Source: Enterovibrio qingdaonensis
GTDB taxonomy: Bacteria > Pseudomonadota > Gammaproteobacteria > Enterobacterales > Vibrionaceae
Length of the DNA: 64,000 bases
Assembly (NCBI RefSeq): GCF_028683135.1
Contig: NZ_JAJUBB010000018.1
Span: 1 to 64,000 of the forward strand
Direction of reading: 5' to 3'
Below the pieces are notes generated by a model. It saw nothing but the letters and a program-made list of their open reading frames with translations. It was not told the origin of the DNA and made no database searches. This document shows positions 35,860 through 43,978 of this stretch, piece after piece. Made by a program: the position numbers and the translations under genes. The stretch's first letter is position 1; each line of letters begins with the position of its first letter.

Positions 35860-36810
35860 GTGCCCCAAAGAATCAAACACCAACAAACCTTCAATTTGCT
35901 TGCCGATATCCTTGAAACACTTAAGTTTCGCGGCACCATTTTTTTCAGTTCAGCCCTAAGTGCACCTTGGGGAATATTGCTTGAAAAATTGGGGTACCCA
36001 CGATTTCATATCACCCTTCATGGCGAATGCTACGTGGGGACCGACCAAGATGCGTTCCTAAGAGCCAAGGAAATGGACATTTTTCTGCTTCCCAATGGCG
36101 ACGCCCACTGGATAGCGGATGACCCCAACAACCCCAAAACGCCAAGCGAACGTGCTGTAAACGCCTGTGAGCTTAAATCACCGCTTTTCCAACACGGCCC
36201 AACAACACATAAGCTGATCTGCGGCATGGTGCAATTCGATGAGGGGTTAAGCCACCCCATCATGGACGCATTGCCCAGCGTGATTCATGTGGAAGGCATA
36301 GAACACGACAGCACTCTCTGGCGATTAGTCCAATTGATTGATGCGGAGATACGTGAAGCAGAGACTATCAATAGTCCAATGGCAGACAGATTGACTGAAG
36401 TGCTTTTTTTGAAGCTTTTACAGTTCCATGTCGATGAACATCATGAAACCTTTGGTTTTCTTCGTGCCATTCGCGACAAGCGCATTCATCAAGCACTGAC
36501 ATTGCTCCATGAAAATCCCGCTAATGATTGGACCCTCGAAGAACTGGGTCGAGGTGTTGGCATGTCTAAAGCCACATTGGTTCGACATTTTCAAGACGCT
36601 ATGGGAATGGCCCCTATGGCCTATTTAAATCACTGGCGACGCTTAAAGGCATACCACGCATTGCGCTATACCAATGACTCAATGGACAAAATTGCAGTTT
36701 CGCTGGGGTTTACATCTGGGCGAACATTAAGTCGCTCGCTGGTTCGAGAATTGGGGCTATCACCTGCCGACATTCGAAACTTGTCATCACCATCTAACCC
36801 CAACAAATAA
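35860..36810 (+). CDS. AraC-family transcriptional regulator (cupin N-domain)
   Basis: 316 residues: cupin-type sensor domain of the AraC_binding_2/cupin_6 group (about 1-195; WGILLEKLGYPRFHITLHGE, DIFLLPNGDAHW), then the AraC DNA-binding domain with two HTHs (about 207-305; WTLEELGRGVGMSKATLVRHF and DKIAVSLGFTSGRTLSRSL). This type often senses small toxic or reactive compounds. GTG start at 35860, weak SD. Divergent from the P460 pair, so it probably regulates them. A degenerate copy of its C-terminal end lies at 39184-39318. Confidence 0.88.
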   Translation: MPQRIKHQQTFNLLADILETLKFRGTIFFSSALSAPWGILLEKLGYPRFHITLHGECYVGTDQDAFLRAKEMDIFLLPNGDAHWIADDPNNPKTPSERAVNACELKSPLFQHGPTTHKLICGMVQFDEGLSHPIMDALPSVIHVEGIEHDSTLWRLVQLIDAEIREAETINSPMADRLTEVLFLKLLQFHVDEHHETFGFLRAIRDKRIHQALTLLHENPANDWTLEELGRGVGMSKATLVRHFQDAMGMAPMAYLNHWRRLKAYHALRYTNDSMDKIAVSLGFTSGRTLSRSLVRELGLSPADIRNLSSPSNPNK

Positions 36811-36835
36811 AGGAGCCCGAAGGCTCCTCTCTTTC
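36810..36835. terminator. Terminator between AraC and M28 peptidase genes
   Basis: AGGAGCC-CGAA-GGCTCCT hairpin with T-rich flanks on both strands, between convergent genes. Confidence 0.8.
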
Positions 36836-36874
36836 ACGTTTCTAAGGTTTCAAGAGTGACGTGTTAGACGTCGA

Positions 36875-38698
36875 TTACTCTCTATCTTGGTCGAAGTCAC
36901 CATGGAAGTGACCATGATCTGCCACTTCGCGCGAAGCCGACTTGATTTTCTCGCCGATTCGATGCTCATGCTCGTGCCCATCATCCACTGACAAAGTGCG
37001 TAGCGTTCTTTGTTCTGGTGCCGGGGTTTCATTTCGCGTATCAGCGTAAAGGTCATCACTCATCGCATAGAATGTCGCCACATATGCCAGAGCGCGGGAG
37101 TTCATCGTCAGTGCCTCGTTGGCAACATTGTTCAAGTCATCACACGCTTGGTGATAACATTTGTCGTATGCAACGTCGACTTCTCCACCAAACTGTTCAA
37201 CTTCTTCCGCTGATTTAAGTTTCTCAGCACCTGTAAACAATCCGCCAAACGCGATTCCCCAGTCAGCAAAGCCCGAGTAATCCGAACGCTTGGAGAGTGC
37301 TTGAGGAACTGTCGACTCGTTTTTCTTGGTGAAGAATTCGTTAAACATCCCTTCGATGTGTGACGTACCTTCAGGTGGCTCAAAGTCACCAGGGTAGGCA
37401 TTGTCAGGACTGTCTTTGGTATCAGACAAATCACCATCCATCACGCCATAGATATAATTTGGTGAGCCTATCATGTCGAAGTTTAAGTACATTTTAACTG
37501 GATTGATTTCTAGGTATCTCGCTTCAATCAATTCTCGATGTTCAGCAGTCAGCTCGCCAGGGTCTGTAATGCCGAGTTCTTCCATGATTTGCGTCTGCGC
37601 GTCTTGATAGTACGCACCGAACACTTCGTTGGTGTAGTACTCAGAACCCACCAAACCCGCTTCTTCAGCAGCCCACCACGCGAAACGTACTTTGTTTTTC
37701 TGGTGAACTGGCAAACGATTCAGTTTCTTTTTCAGACGTATGGCGTACTCAAGTACACCCGCAGTGCCAGAACCGTTATCATTGATGCCCGGCCCTTCCG
37801 GCACCGAATCCAAGTGTGCACCCAACATAACAATTTTATCAGGGTTACCTCGCGCAGTTTCTGCGAGGACATTTTGCGTCACCACTACTTCATCTTTGAC
37901 GCCAATACTCAACGCAGCCGCGATGGAATCACCACCACCTTGTAATGCGTCATACCACGCTTTACCCAGATCGTACCTCGCACCAAACGCCGGAATAGTA
38001 GCCTCTGAATCGCTGCCCAAGGTACCATTTACAACGCCTTTTCTGCCGTCACTGTTGCCTTGGTTGAAGACTATTGCCCCCACCGCTCCCGCGGCTTCAG
38101 CATTGACAACTTTGGCATCAAATGTACACCCACCGCGTTGAATGACGGCCACTTTCCCTGCGACATCAACACCGTCAAAATCTGACGCTGTACAACCATC
38201 CGTATCATCATAGTCTGCTGAATCGAAATCAAAATCGGGTGTTACAAAGGCAATTTCAGCATTCAATGCTCCATCAGAACTTCCAGAGTACGACATGGCT
38301 GCATAGTCGGCGGGAATATCGTCTGTTGCATCACGCACATGTACCAGCGTTTGATCGTTTACGGTCAGCGTTGTCCCGTCTAACTCCACCCAGCTTCGAA
38401 AATCAAACGGTTGTAAGGTAACCTCATAACCATGTTTTTCTAACTTTCGCTTAATGTAATCAACAGAGTTTGCGTACCCGTCTGTTCCCGCTGCACGCGT
38501 AGTGGAGTTACCGTCTTCGGTCGCAACTGCCGCTCCCTCCATCGCTTCCAGATGATCGACTAACCTTTTTTCTTTAATCGATTTACTGACCTTTTTCGCT
38601 ACCCAACGCGGATCTTCACAACCTGCGAAACCCGTGAGTAAAACAGCACTCACCGCAATAACGGTGGCTTTCTTTACGTTTAACTTGAATGTATTCAT
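36875..38698 (-). CDS. Lipoprotein M28-family metallopeptidase with PA domain
   Basis: 607 residues. Lipobox LTGFAGC (Cys at about 27) predicts an outer-membrane lipoprotein or exported enzyme. A PA domain (about 125-270; VAVIQRGGCTFDAKVVNAE) is inserted before the M28 catalytic core. Zinc ligands and general base are in place: MLGAHLDSV, GINDNGSGTAG, WWAAEEAGLVGS, NFDMIGS and CYHQACDD. The order resembles aminopeptidase Y/S-type enzymes that release N-terminal amino acids. The last 50 residues are rich in His and acidic residues (DDGHEHEHRIG; DHGHFHGDFD), unusual for the family and perhaps metal-binding. Confidence 0.9.
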   Translation of the reverse strand: MNTFKLNVKKATVIAVSAVLLTGFAGCEDPRWVAKKVSKSIKEKRLVDHLEAMEGAAVATEDGNSTTRAAGTDGYANSVDYIKRKLEKHGYEVTLQPFDFRSWVELDGTTLTVNDQTLVHVRDATDDIPADYAAMSYSGSSDGALNAEIAFVTPDFDFDSADYDDTDGCTASDFDGVDVAGKVAVIQRGGCTFDAKVVNAEAAGAVGAIVFNQGNSDGRKGVVNGTLGSDSEATIPAFGARYDLGKAWYDALQGGGDSIAAALSIGVKDEVVVTQNVLAETARGNPDKIVMLGAHLDSVPEGPGINDNGSGTAGVLEYAIRLKKKLNRLPVHQKNKVRFAWWAAEEAGLVGSEYYTNEVFGAYYQDAQTQIMEELGITDPGELTAEHRELIEARYLEINPVKMYLNFDMIGSPNYIYGVMDGDLSDTKDSPDNAYPGDFEPPEGTSHIEGMFNEFFTKKNESTVPQALSKRSDYSGFADWGIAFGGLFTGAEKLKSAEEVEQFGGEVDVAYDKCYHQACDDLNNVANEALTMNSRALAYVATFYAMSDDLYADTRNETPAPEQRTLRTLSVDDGHEHEHRIGEKIKSASREVADHGHFHGDFDQDRE

Positions 38699-39183
38699 AG
38701 AAACTGTCCTTTTATATGACGTAACTAGTCAATCATTCAAAATAAAAACCAACCAGAACCAAAAATAATTAAACCCCAAAAAGTAGGTGTTCTCTCACAA
38801 ATTAACTGAGTTGTACGGAAATACTAACCATCGATATCATTACCAATGTTTGTACACTCTCTTATTAATTGGCATCAATGTGTAAATAAGACCTTAAGCA
38901 ATTAACTCCACTTCTTATCGATAGTTATTTAAACAGAACAGAAAAAACCTCAATATAAATATCCAACATCAACAATTATCTTTAACATCTAATGAATAGT
39001 GATGCAGACACTTGGTGGCCTCGACCTCAAAAACGCAAAGCAAACTAGGCATTCATTACCACTTTCAGTCTCTTATTCGAGATTCCGTGTCTGGGATTCT
39101 TTATAGGCAATTACACACAGGTTCAAAAAATCAACGCGTAGGATACTTTAGAAAGCGGCATCAACCTTTCATACTAAAATAGT
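38699..39183. other. AT-rich intergenic region upstream of the M28 gene
   Basis: About 485 bp without a credible gene. It should hold the M28 promoter; no terminator, operator or RNA structure stands out. Low GC compared with the flanks, and bordered by a gene remnant, consistent with decayed sequence. Confidence 0.45.
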
Positions 39184-39318
39184 ATGAGAATCTCCCCTGC
39201 GTTTCGCTATGCCAGCGATTCAATGAACAACATCGCCATTTTATTTGGGTTAATATCAGATAGGACAATTAGCCAAGGCTTAATGCGAGAATTTGGCATA
39301 TCCCTTGCCAAGCTCTGA
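39184..39318 (+). pseudogene. Remnant of an AraC-family regulator C-terminus
   Basis: 45 codons ending in TGA translate to RYASDSMNNIAILFGLISD then RTISQGLMREFGISLAKL, which align with the last HTH of the AraC protein at 35860-36810 (RYTNDSMDKIAVSLGF; RTLSRSLVRELGLSPADI). Upstream codons lose similarity. It is too short to be a functional regulator and looks like a decayed paralogue. Confidence 0.7.
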
Positions 39319-39427
39319 CGTCTTTCTGCCAATAAGACACAGCCAAATCCACCATGAACCGCCTATACTCTTATCCACGCTTGGGTATATAAGACAACGG
39401 AAAAATTTGTACGCTGGAGAAACGAAC

Positions 39428-40369
39428 ATGTTGTTTGCTATCGGTTCCATTCTGCTTTTACTCATCATCCTCTATATGTTGATACCCAATCGCACACTTT
39501 TTCATAGCGCAGTTAACACCGAGCGACATCTTGCAAAGCTCACTCGTAAAAGCGTTTCAATTGATGATGGGGAGATCGTTTATCTCGAAGGTGGCTCTGG
39601 GCAAACGCTACTTATGTTGCATGGGTTTGGCGCTGACAAAGATAACTGGGTACGAATGGCGAAACACCTTACCCACCGATACCACGTCGTTGCACCAGAT
39701 CTCCCCGGCTTTGGTGAAAGCGTGAAAAATCCAGACCTCGATTACGGCATTAGCGACCAAGTAACGCGGCTTCACCAATTTGCTTCGGCAATAAACCTTG
39801 ATGAATTCCATATTGGCGGAAATTCAATGGGTGGGTATCTCGCCGGCAATTATGCCGTCCAGCATGCAGATAAAGTGATTAGCGTGGGCTTACTGAACCC
39901 TCTGGGCATTGCCTCTTCGCCAGACAGTGAGATGTTTGCAATGCTTCGCCAACATCAAAGACCAAAAGTACTGGTCGGAGACAGTAAGCAATACCGAGAG
40001 CTGCTTGCCTTTGCGTTTTACAAAGTGCCTTTTATCCCCAGTTTTGTTGTTGAAGAGTTAGCCAAGCAAGCACAGGAAGACTTTCCACTTCATGAAAAAA
40101 TATTTCAAGACATCCATGCTATGTCCAATGGCCAACCGCATTTTAGCGATCCTTTAGATGTTGTTCTCAGGTCTATACAAAAACCTGTATTGATCATCTG
40201 GGGAGATAGCGACCGGATATTGCACCCAAAAGGAGCCAGCATTCTTCAATCATCGATTCCTAATGCCAAAGCAGAGGTTATGAAAAACATGGGGCATTTG
40301 CCCATGATCGAATCTCCGTCGAACACAGCAAAGATCTATCTCAATTTTATTCAATGCTCAACACAGTAG
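39428..40369 (+). CDS. Alpha/beta hydrolase with N-terminal membrane anchor
   Basis: 313 residues from the ATG at 39428 (GGAGAAACG upstream). One N-terminal hydrophobic helix (about 3-20) then an alpha/beta hydrolase fold. Nucleophile elbow GGNSMGGYLAG, oxyanion HGFGADKDNW, acid in IIWGDSDRIL and His in MGHLPMIESP make a complete Ser-Asp-His triad. Similar to membrane-anchored lipases/esterases of marine gammaproteobacteria. Substrate unknown; no operon partner. Confidence 0.87.
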   Translation: MLFAIGSILLLLIILYMLIPNRTLFHSAVNTERHLAKLTRKSVSIDDGEIVYLEGGSGQTLLMLHGFGADKDNWVRMAKHLTHRYHVVAPDLPGFGESVKNPDLDYGISDQVTRLHQFASAINLDEFHIGGNSMGGYLAGNYAVQHADKVISVGLLNPLGIASSPDSEMFAMLRQHQRPKVLVGDSKQYRELLAFAFYKVPFIPSFVVEELAKQAQEDFPLHEKIFQDIHAMSNGQPHFSDPLDVVLRSIQKPVLIIWGDSDRILHPKGASILQSSIPNAKAEVMKNMGHLPMIESPSNTAKIYLNFIQCSTQ

Positions 40370-40677
40370 TTTTTAGCGGGTTAACTCACTTTAATCCCAT
40401 ATTCTGCATCTCTCAGAGACAAAGCTCTGCTAAATGAAAGAAAAGTGTCATCTTTCATGATTGGGAACTGTGTGTAGTTTACGAGAGTTTTGGTTTATAG
40501 CCCTTCACTCCTCGCTTGTCTGATGGCTCTGGATGATAACCTAATATCCAAATTGCAATCTTTCGATTGCTTTATTCCCTAAAACGCTAAAAGTGGCAAT
40601 GTATACACGCAACTCTTCCTTTGGTTTGCGTCTTGTTACTTGTCGGTTTGCAACATAGTCAGCTTAACTTCAAGGAT
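40370..40677. other. Intergenic region between hydrolase and MFS genes
   Basis: 308 bp; I see no gene, terminator or repeat. It should contain the MFS promoter. Confidence 0.4.
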
Positions 40678-42303
40678 ATGAAACCGAGTATTTTTCTGCG
40701 CATTAGGCCGATCCTGTTTACCATTTTCGGCTTTGCTATTAGCCACAATCTCTTTTTCATCATGCTTCCCATACGCATGAAGGAGGACGGGTACGAGACT
40801 GCCGACATCGGCCTAGCCATGAGTATGTTTGCGGTTGGGGCAATTTGTGCAGGATTGTTTGGTTCCAGAGCCGTGCTTCGCGCCGGACACATTCGCGCAT
40901 TTGCTTCTATGGCCGCAACACTATCCATCGTGTCCGTTCTTCATAGCTATAACACCGATATATGGGTAACGGCACTGCTGAGAATGATTGCGGGGTTTTG
41001 CTATGTGACCTCATTCATTACCTTAGAAAGTTGGCTGAATGTGCTCAGTGACAGAAGTAACCGAGGGAGAGTGTATGGCACATACCAAATCTGTTTCGCA
41101 GTAGGTTTTGGTACCGCGCCGTTTCTCTTTAGTGCCTTTAACGAGCAAGACCCGCGCTTGTTCGGACTTATTTCGGTCTTCTTGTGCTTTTCACTCATTA
41201 TCATGTCGATGAGCCGGCTTCCTGCGCCTGAGTTACCCGCAAGAGCATCTCCCATCTCAGTTAAGAAGCTCTGGCAGTATTCGCCATCTGGCACCATGGC
41301 ATGTTTTTGTGCAGGGCTTATCAATGCTGCAAGCGTTTCGCTCATATCGCTTTATGCATACAGCAAAGGGATCTCCGGTGTTTGGCTGTCGCTGATCCTT
41401 GGCTCCTACCAAATGGGCGGATTGCTTACACAGTTTCCTGCAGGTTGGCTTGCAGACAGATTCGACAAACGCCTTGTAGCATCAGGGTTGATGTTCATGG
41501 GTATCATCAGTAACAGCTTGATCGTGCTCGATAACTTCTACCCATACCCCATTGAATTGCTCGCGGTGCTGTTTTGGGTATCAGGCGGATCAGGCGTGGC
41601 ACTTTTTCCATTGGCCGTCACGCAGGTTTTCGACCATATCGATCCAAAAGAAGCCATGCCCACCACCAGCATGATGCAAATTTTGCTGGGTATCGGCGGC
41701 GTCATCGGCCCAATCGTTGCCAGCTTCCTCATGTCTGAATTCAGTGTCGTTTGGCTTTACTACTACATCATCGCAGTCCACATCTTTGTCTTGGTGTTCC
41801 TGATGGTGCGAAAACTCTTTGTCCGCACCGAAACTCTGCCCGCAGCGACGTCATTCAAGGTCAATGTACAGCCTATCCCCGGCGCGTCTGAGCTTGACCC
41901 TATGGTTAACTTTAAAGATACCGAGAAAGCCAACCCAGAGTTAAAACTCTTGATCGCGGCATTAGGCCTTAACCCATCTAATCCGGGTCTGTTGTTTAAG
42001 CTCGCCCTAGAAGGTTCTTCGTTGAATGCGAATGACGTGGCGAAGAATATTGTGCTTGCCTACCCCAAACGCTCGGGAGAAATGCTCACGCACTTACTCA
42101 CACAATTCCCGAAACGACGTTTAGAAGTCGCCTATTCACTGCATGACTTGTTTATCCTTCGAAAGGAGCGCATTAACGTGCTGTTAGAATCAGCACTTTT
42201 AGACGGGGCGACAGAGCAGGAAAGAAGAAAAATCACCGAACTGCTAGACGAGATTACCTATCAGTCCGATGATAAAAACACCGGTGAGAAAGGAAACCGT
42301 TAG
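40678..42303 (+). CDS. YcaD-like MFS transporter with C-terminal extension
   Basis: 541 residues from the ATG at 40678 (CAAGGAT upstream; longer frame upstream unsupported). Twelve helices over the first 390 residues, in the UPF0226/YcaD-like group (DIGLAMSMFAVGAICAGLFG; TLESWLNVLSDRSNRGRVYG; GWLADRFDKRLVASG). The remaining 150 residues form a soluble tail rich in helices, not usual for YcaD, possibly a cytoplasmic regulatory part. Substrate unknown. Its stop overlaps the convergent RNase gene by 4 bp. Confidence 0.83.
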   Translation: MKPSIFLRIRPILFTIFGFAISHNLFFIMLPIRMKEDGYETADIGLAMSMFAVGAICAGLFGSRAVLRAGHIRAFASMAATLSIVSVLHSYNTDIWVTALLRMIAGFCYVTSFITLESWLNVLSDRSNRGRVYGTYQICFAVGFGTAPFLFSAFNEQDPRLFGLISVFLCFSLIIMSMSRLPAPELPARASPISVKKLWQYSPSGTMACFCAGLINAASVSLISLYAYSKGISGVWLSLILGSYQMGGLLTQFPAGWLADRFDKRLVASGLMFMGIISNSLIVLDNFYPYPIELLAVLFWVSGGSGVALFPLAVTQVFDHIDPKEAMPTTSMMQILLGIGGVIGPIVASFLMSEFSVVWLYYYIIAVHIFVLVFLMVRKLFVRTETLPAATSFKVNVQPIPGASELDPMVNFKDTEKANPELKLLIAALGLNPSNPGLLFKLALEGSSLNANDVAKNIVLAYPKRSGEMLTHLLTQFPKRRLEVAYSLHDLFILRKERINVLLESALLDGATEQERRKITELLDEITYQSDDKNTGEKGNR

Positions 42304-42992
42304 CGTCCTTTCCTTGGACAAGACATCACATTGAACTGCTTATCAAAACAAATACCGAACTCATGGCGAGTTTGGTGAAGCCAAATGTGTTTGAGTTCGG
42401 GGTTTTTTTCACGCATCCAGCGCACAGCGCGTTTAGCACTGAGTTCGCCCGGTGGTACAGTAAACTGCTGGGCCAATGACAATGTTTTGTCAAAGTACTC
42501 CTCAGGGTCATCAAAGTCGCAGGCACCATGTTTTTCCCACTGCCCCTGCAGCAATTTGGTACCGGGACTCATACACAAATAGGGTTTGATTGTTTCCAAG
42601 GGCAAGGGCTTCAAATCGCCTTTACAAAATCGAGGATGACCTTTGTTATTACCGGACTTGTACGCCTTTTCTGACTCCCCCCACAAACCGTGGATAACCC
42701 AGCCAAATTCATTATCTGACTGACATTGAAACTTCACACCACGATCGCGTTTCTTTCGCGCCATATACTCACAAAAGCGCGGTGAATTTGAGTACACCAG
42801 CAGAAAGAAATCCGTATCAGTGTGTTTATTTTGGTAGTCCAACCGATTGTCGTACTGCTTGTTAAGCACCCCTGCATCGATATTACAGCTTCCGTTGTCG
42901 TATCTTTCTGCAGCAACAGATGACCCAATGCTGGCCAGAATAAATCCAGAGAGCAAACAATGTCTCAATAGGTTCCTGAGTAAAGCAGCCAC
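42300..42992 (-). CDS. RNase T2-family ribonuclease (RNase I-like)
   Basis: 230 residues with a signal peptide (cleavage near SVAAERY, about 28), so periplasmic or secreted. CAS I is intact (GWVIHGLWGE). CAS II reads GQWEKHGACDF: the W-x-K-H core and Cys are kept, but the residues that are usually H-E (or Y-E in E. coli RNase I) before the Trp are G-Q. Five or more Cys fit disulfide pairs. It should cleave RNA nonspecifically, though the CAS II change could reduce activity. Convergent with, and overlapping, the MFS gene end. Confidence 0.85.
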   Translation of the reverse strand: MAALLRNLLRHCLLSGFILASIGSSVAAERYDNGSCNIDAGVLNKQYDNRLDYQNKHTDTDFFLLVYSNSPRFCEYMARKKRDRGVKFQCQSDNEFGWVIHGLWGESEKAYKSGNNKGHPRFCKGDLKPLPLETIKPYLCMSPGTKLLQGQWEKHGACDFDDPEEYFDKTLSLAQQFTVPPGELSAKRAVRWMREKNPELKHIWLHQTRHEFGICFDKQFNVMSCPRKGR

Positions 42993-43091
42993 GTATTCTC
43001 CTCAACGTTTTTCGGCAGTCTCTTTGCGCGGAAAGATAGCCTCGCTGCCTCAAAAAGTCACATTAAATTGGGGCTGTCATGCTGGAGTCTC

Positions 43092-43586
43092 TCACTTAAT
43101 GCGTCTCAGTGTCGCTGGCACAATTAGTTTATGTACTGGCCCAACAACACACATATATACACGTCCTATTGTATTGTTGATATGTACCACTGAACTTGCA
43201 GTCACCGTTGCCTTGTCTCCATTCGACGCAATATGGAAAGACAGCTTCACGTTGAGATGCTTGTCTCTGTCTTCCATGATGACTTCGTTCTGAGACTTGT
43301 AAATCATTTGGAAAATCCCTACCTGATCGCCCACTTGATAATCGTCGCTGGATGTTTTTGGCGCAAAACTTTCAAAATTACCCAAATGTTTAAGGCCGAT
43401 TTTAGACACCAGTGTATTTCGTAACTTCATCAAGTAATTCACCCACCCCGGCGTGCTATTCATCACCTTGAGATAAATTTCTAAAGCACTTTCACCCGAA
43501 TACGCGATGACTTGCGAATGGTTATCTGAGAAATCAGCGTTTTCTATGTAGTTGTGCAATTCTGTAAATTCAGGAATCCCTTGCAT
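43092..43586 (-). CDS. DUF2867 family protein
   Basis: 164 residues. Matches the pattern of DUF2867: NSTPGWVNYLMKLRNTLVSK, a VGDQVGIFQM segment, NEVIMEDRDKHLNVKLSFH, and a conserved C-terminal hydrophobic stretch around IGRVYMCVVGPVH. The family has a SRPBCC/START-like hydrophobic pocket in some predictions, but no established function. Monocistronic; start at the ATG at 43586 near GGAGCGGGT. Confidence 0.75.
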   Translation of the reverse strand: MQGIPEFTELHNYIENADFSDNHSQVIAYSGESALEIYLKVMNSTPGWVNYLMKLRNTLVSKIGLKHLGNFESFAPKTSSDDYQVGDQVGIFQMIYKSQNEVIMEDRDKHLNVKLSFHIASNGDKATVTASSVVHINNTIGRVYMCVVGPVHKLIVPATLRRIK

Positions 43587-43819
43587 ACCCGCTCCTTAAC
43601 ACGCACCAATCGTGCTACTCAAACCAAGGTTCACCTTAGTCGTCGACTTAGCAACAAACAATGACGATTCGTCAAAAAAGAATGTTTTTCGGCGATATAC
43701 ATCTAGAAATGTCGTCAATATCTCACTGATTGGCAGCGTCAGATCTGACAACTTAGGCAATCGATTGCCTTCACAAGAAAACGTGGAAAATTTATTTCAC
43801 CGCATTTGAAAATAATTGT

Positions 43820-43848
43820 TTGACTTACTTTTTCGACCCTATTAATAT
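43820..43848 (+). promoter_or_regulatory. Candidate sigma-70 promoter of the NRAMP-like leader
   Basis: TTGACT (43820-43825) and TAATAT (43843-43848) at a 17-bp spacing, predicting a transcript start near 43855. The preceding 230 bp (43587-43819) contain nothing else I can support. Confidence 0.6.
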
Positions 43849-43854
43849 CCGCGC

Positions 43855-43946
43855 CCAGCAAAAACGGTCTTCTACGCAGGCCGTGTTTTCAAAGGGTTAA
43901 CCCCTTAGCCAGCTGATCCCGGTCAGTTGCTTTTCCTTTTTTTAAT
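43855..43946 (+). promoter_or_regulatory. Structured leader with intrinsic terminator before the NRAMP-like gene
   Basis: About 90 nt with three successive hairpins: ACGGTC/GGCCGT flanked by A/T pairs (43858-43891), AAGGG-TTAAC-CCCTT (about 43893-43908), and CAGCTGAT-CCCG-GTCAGTTG (43914-43933) followed by a T-rich tract (CTTTTCCTTTTTTT). The last is a Rho-independent terminator located 35 bp before the start codon and downstream of a good promoter, the arrangement of an attenuator or riboswitch. It could also be a small RNA. I do not recognise the class. Confidence 0.6.
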
Positions 43947-43978
43947 AAATAGGGAAACAACAAAATTTCGGAATCGGC

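Noticed and set aside
43612-43809. 65-codon frame upstream of the NRAMP-like leader
   Set aside because: No SD, biased only by AT-rich sequence, and the region between divergent genes is better explained as regulatory.
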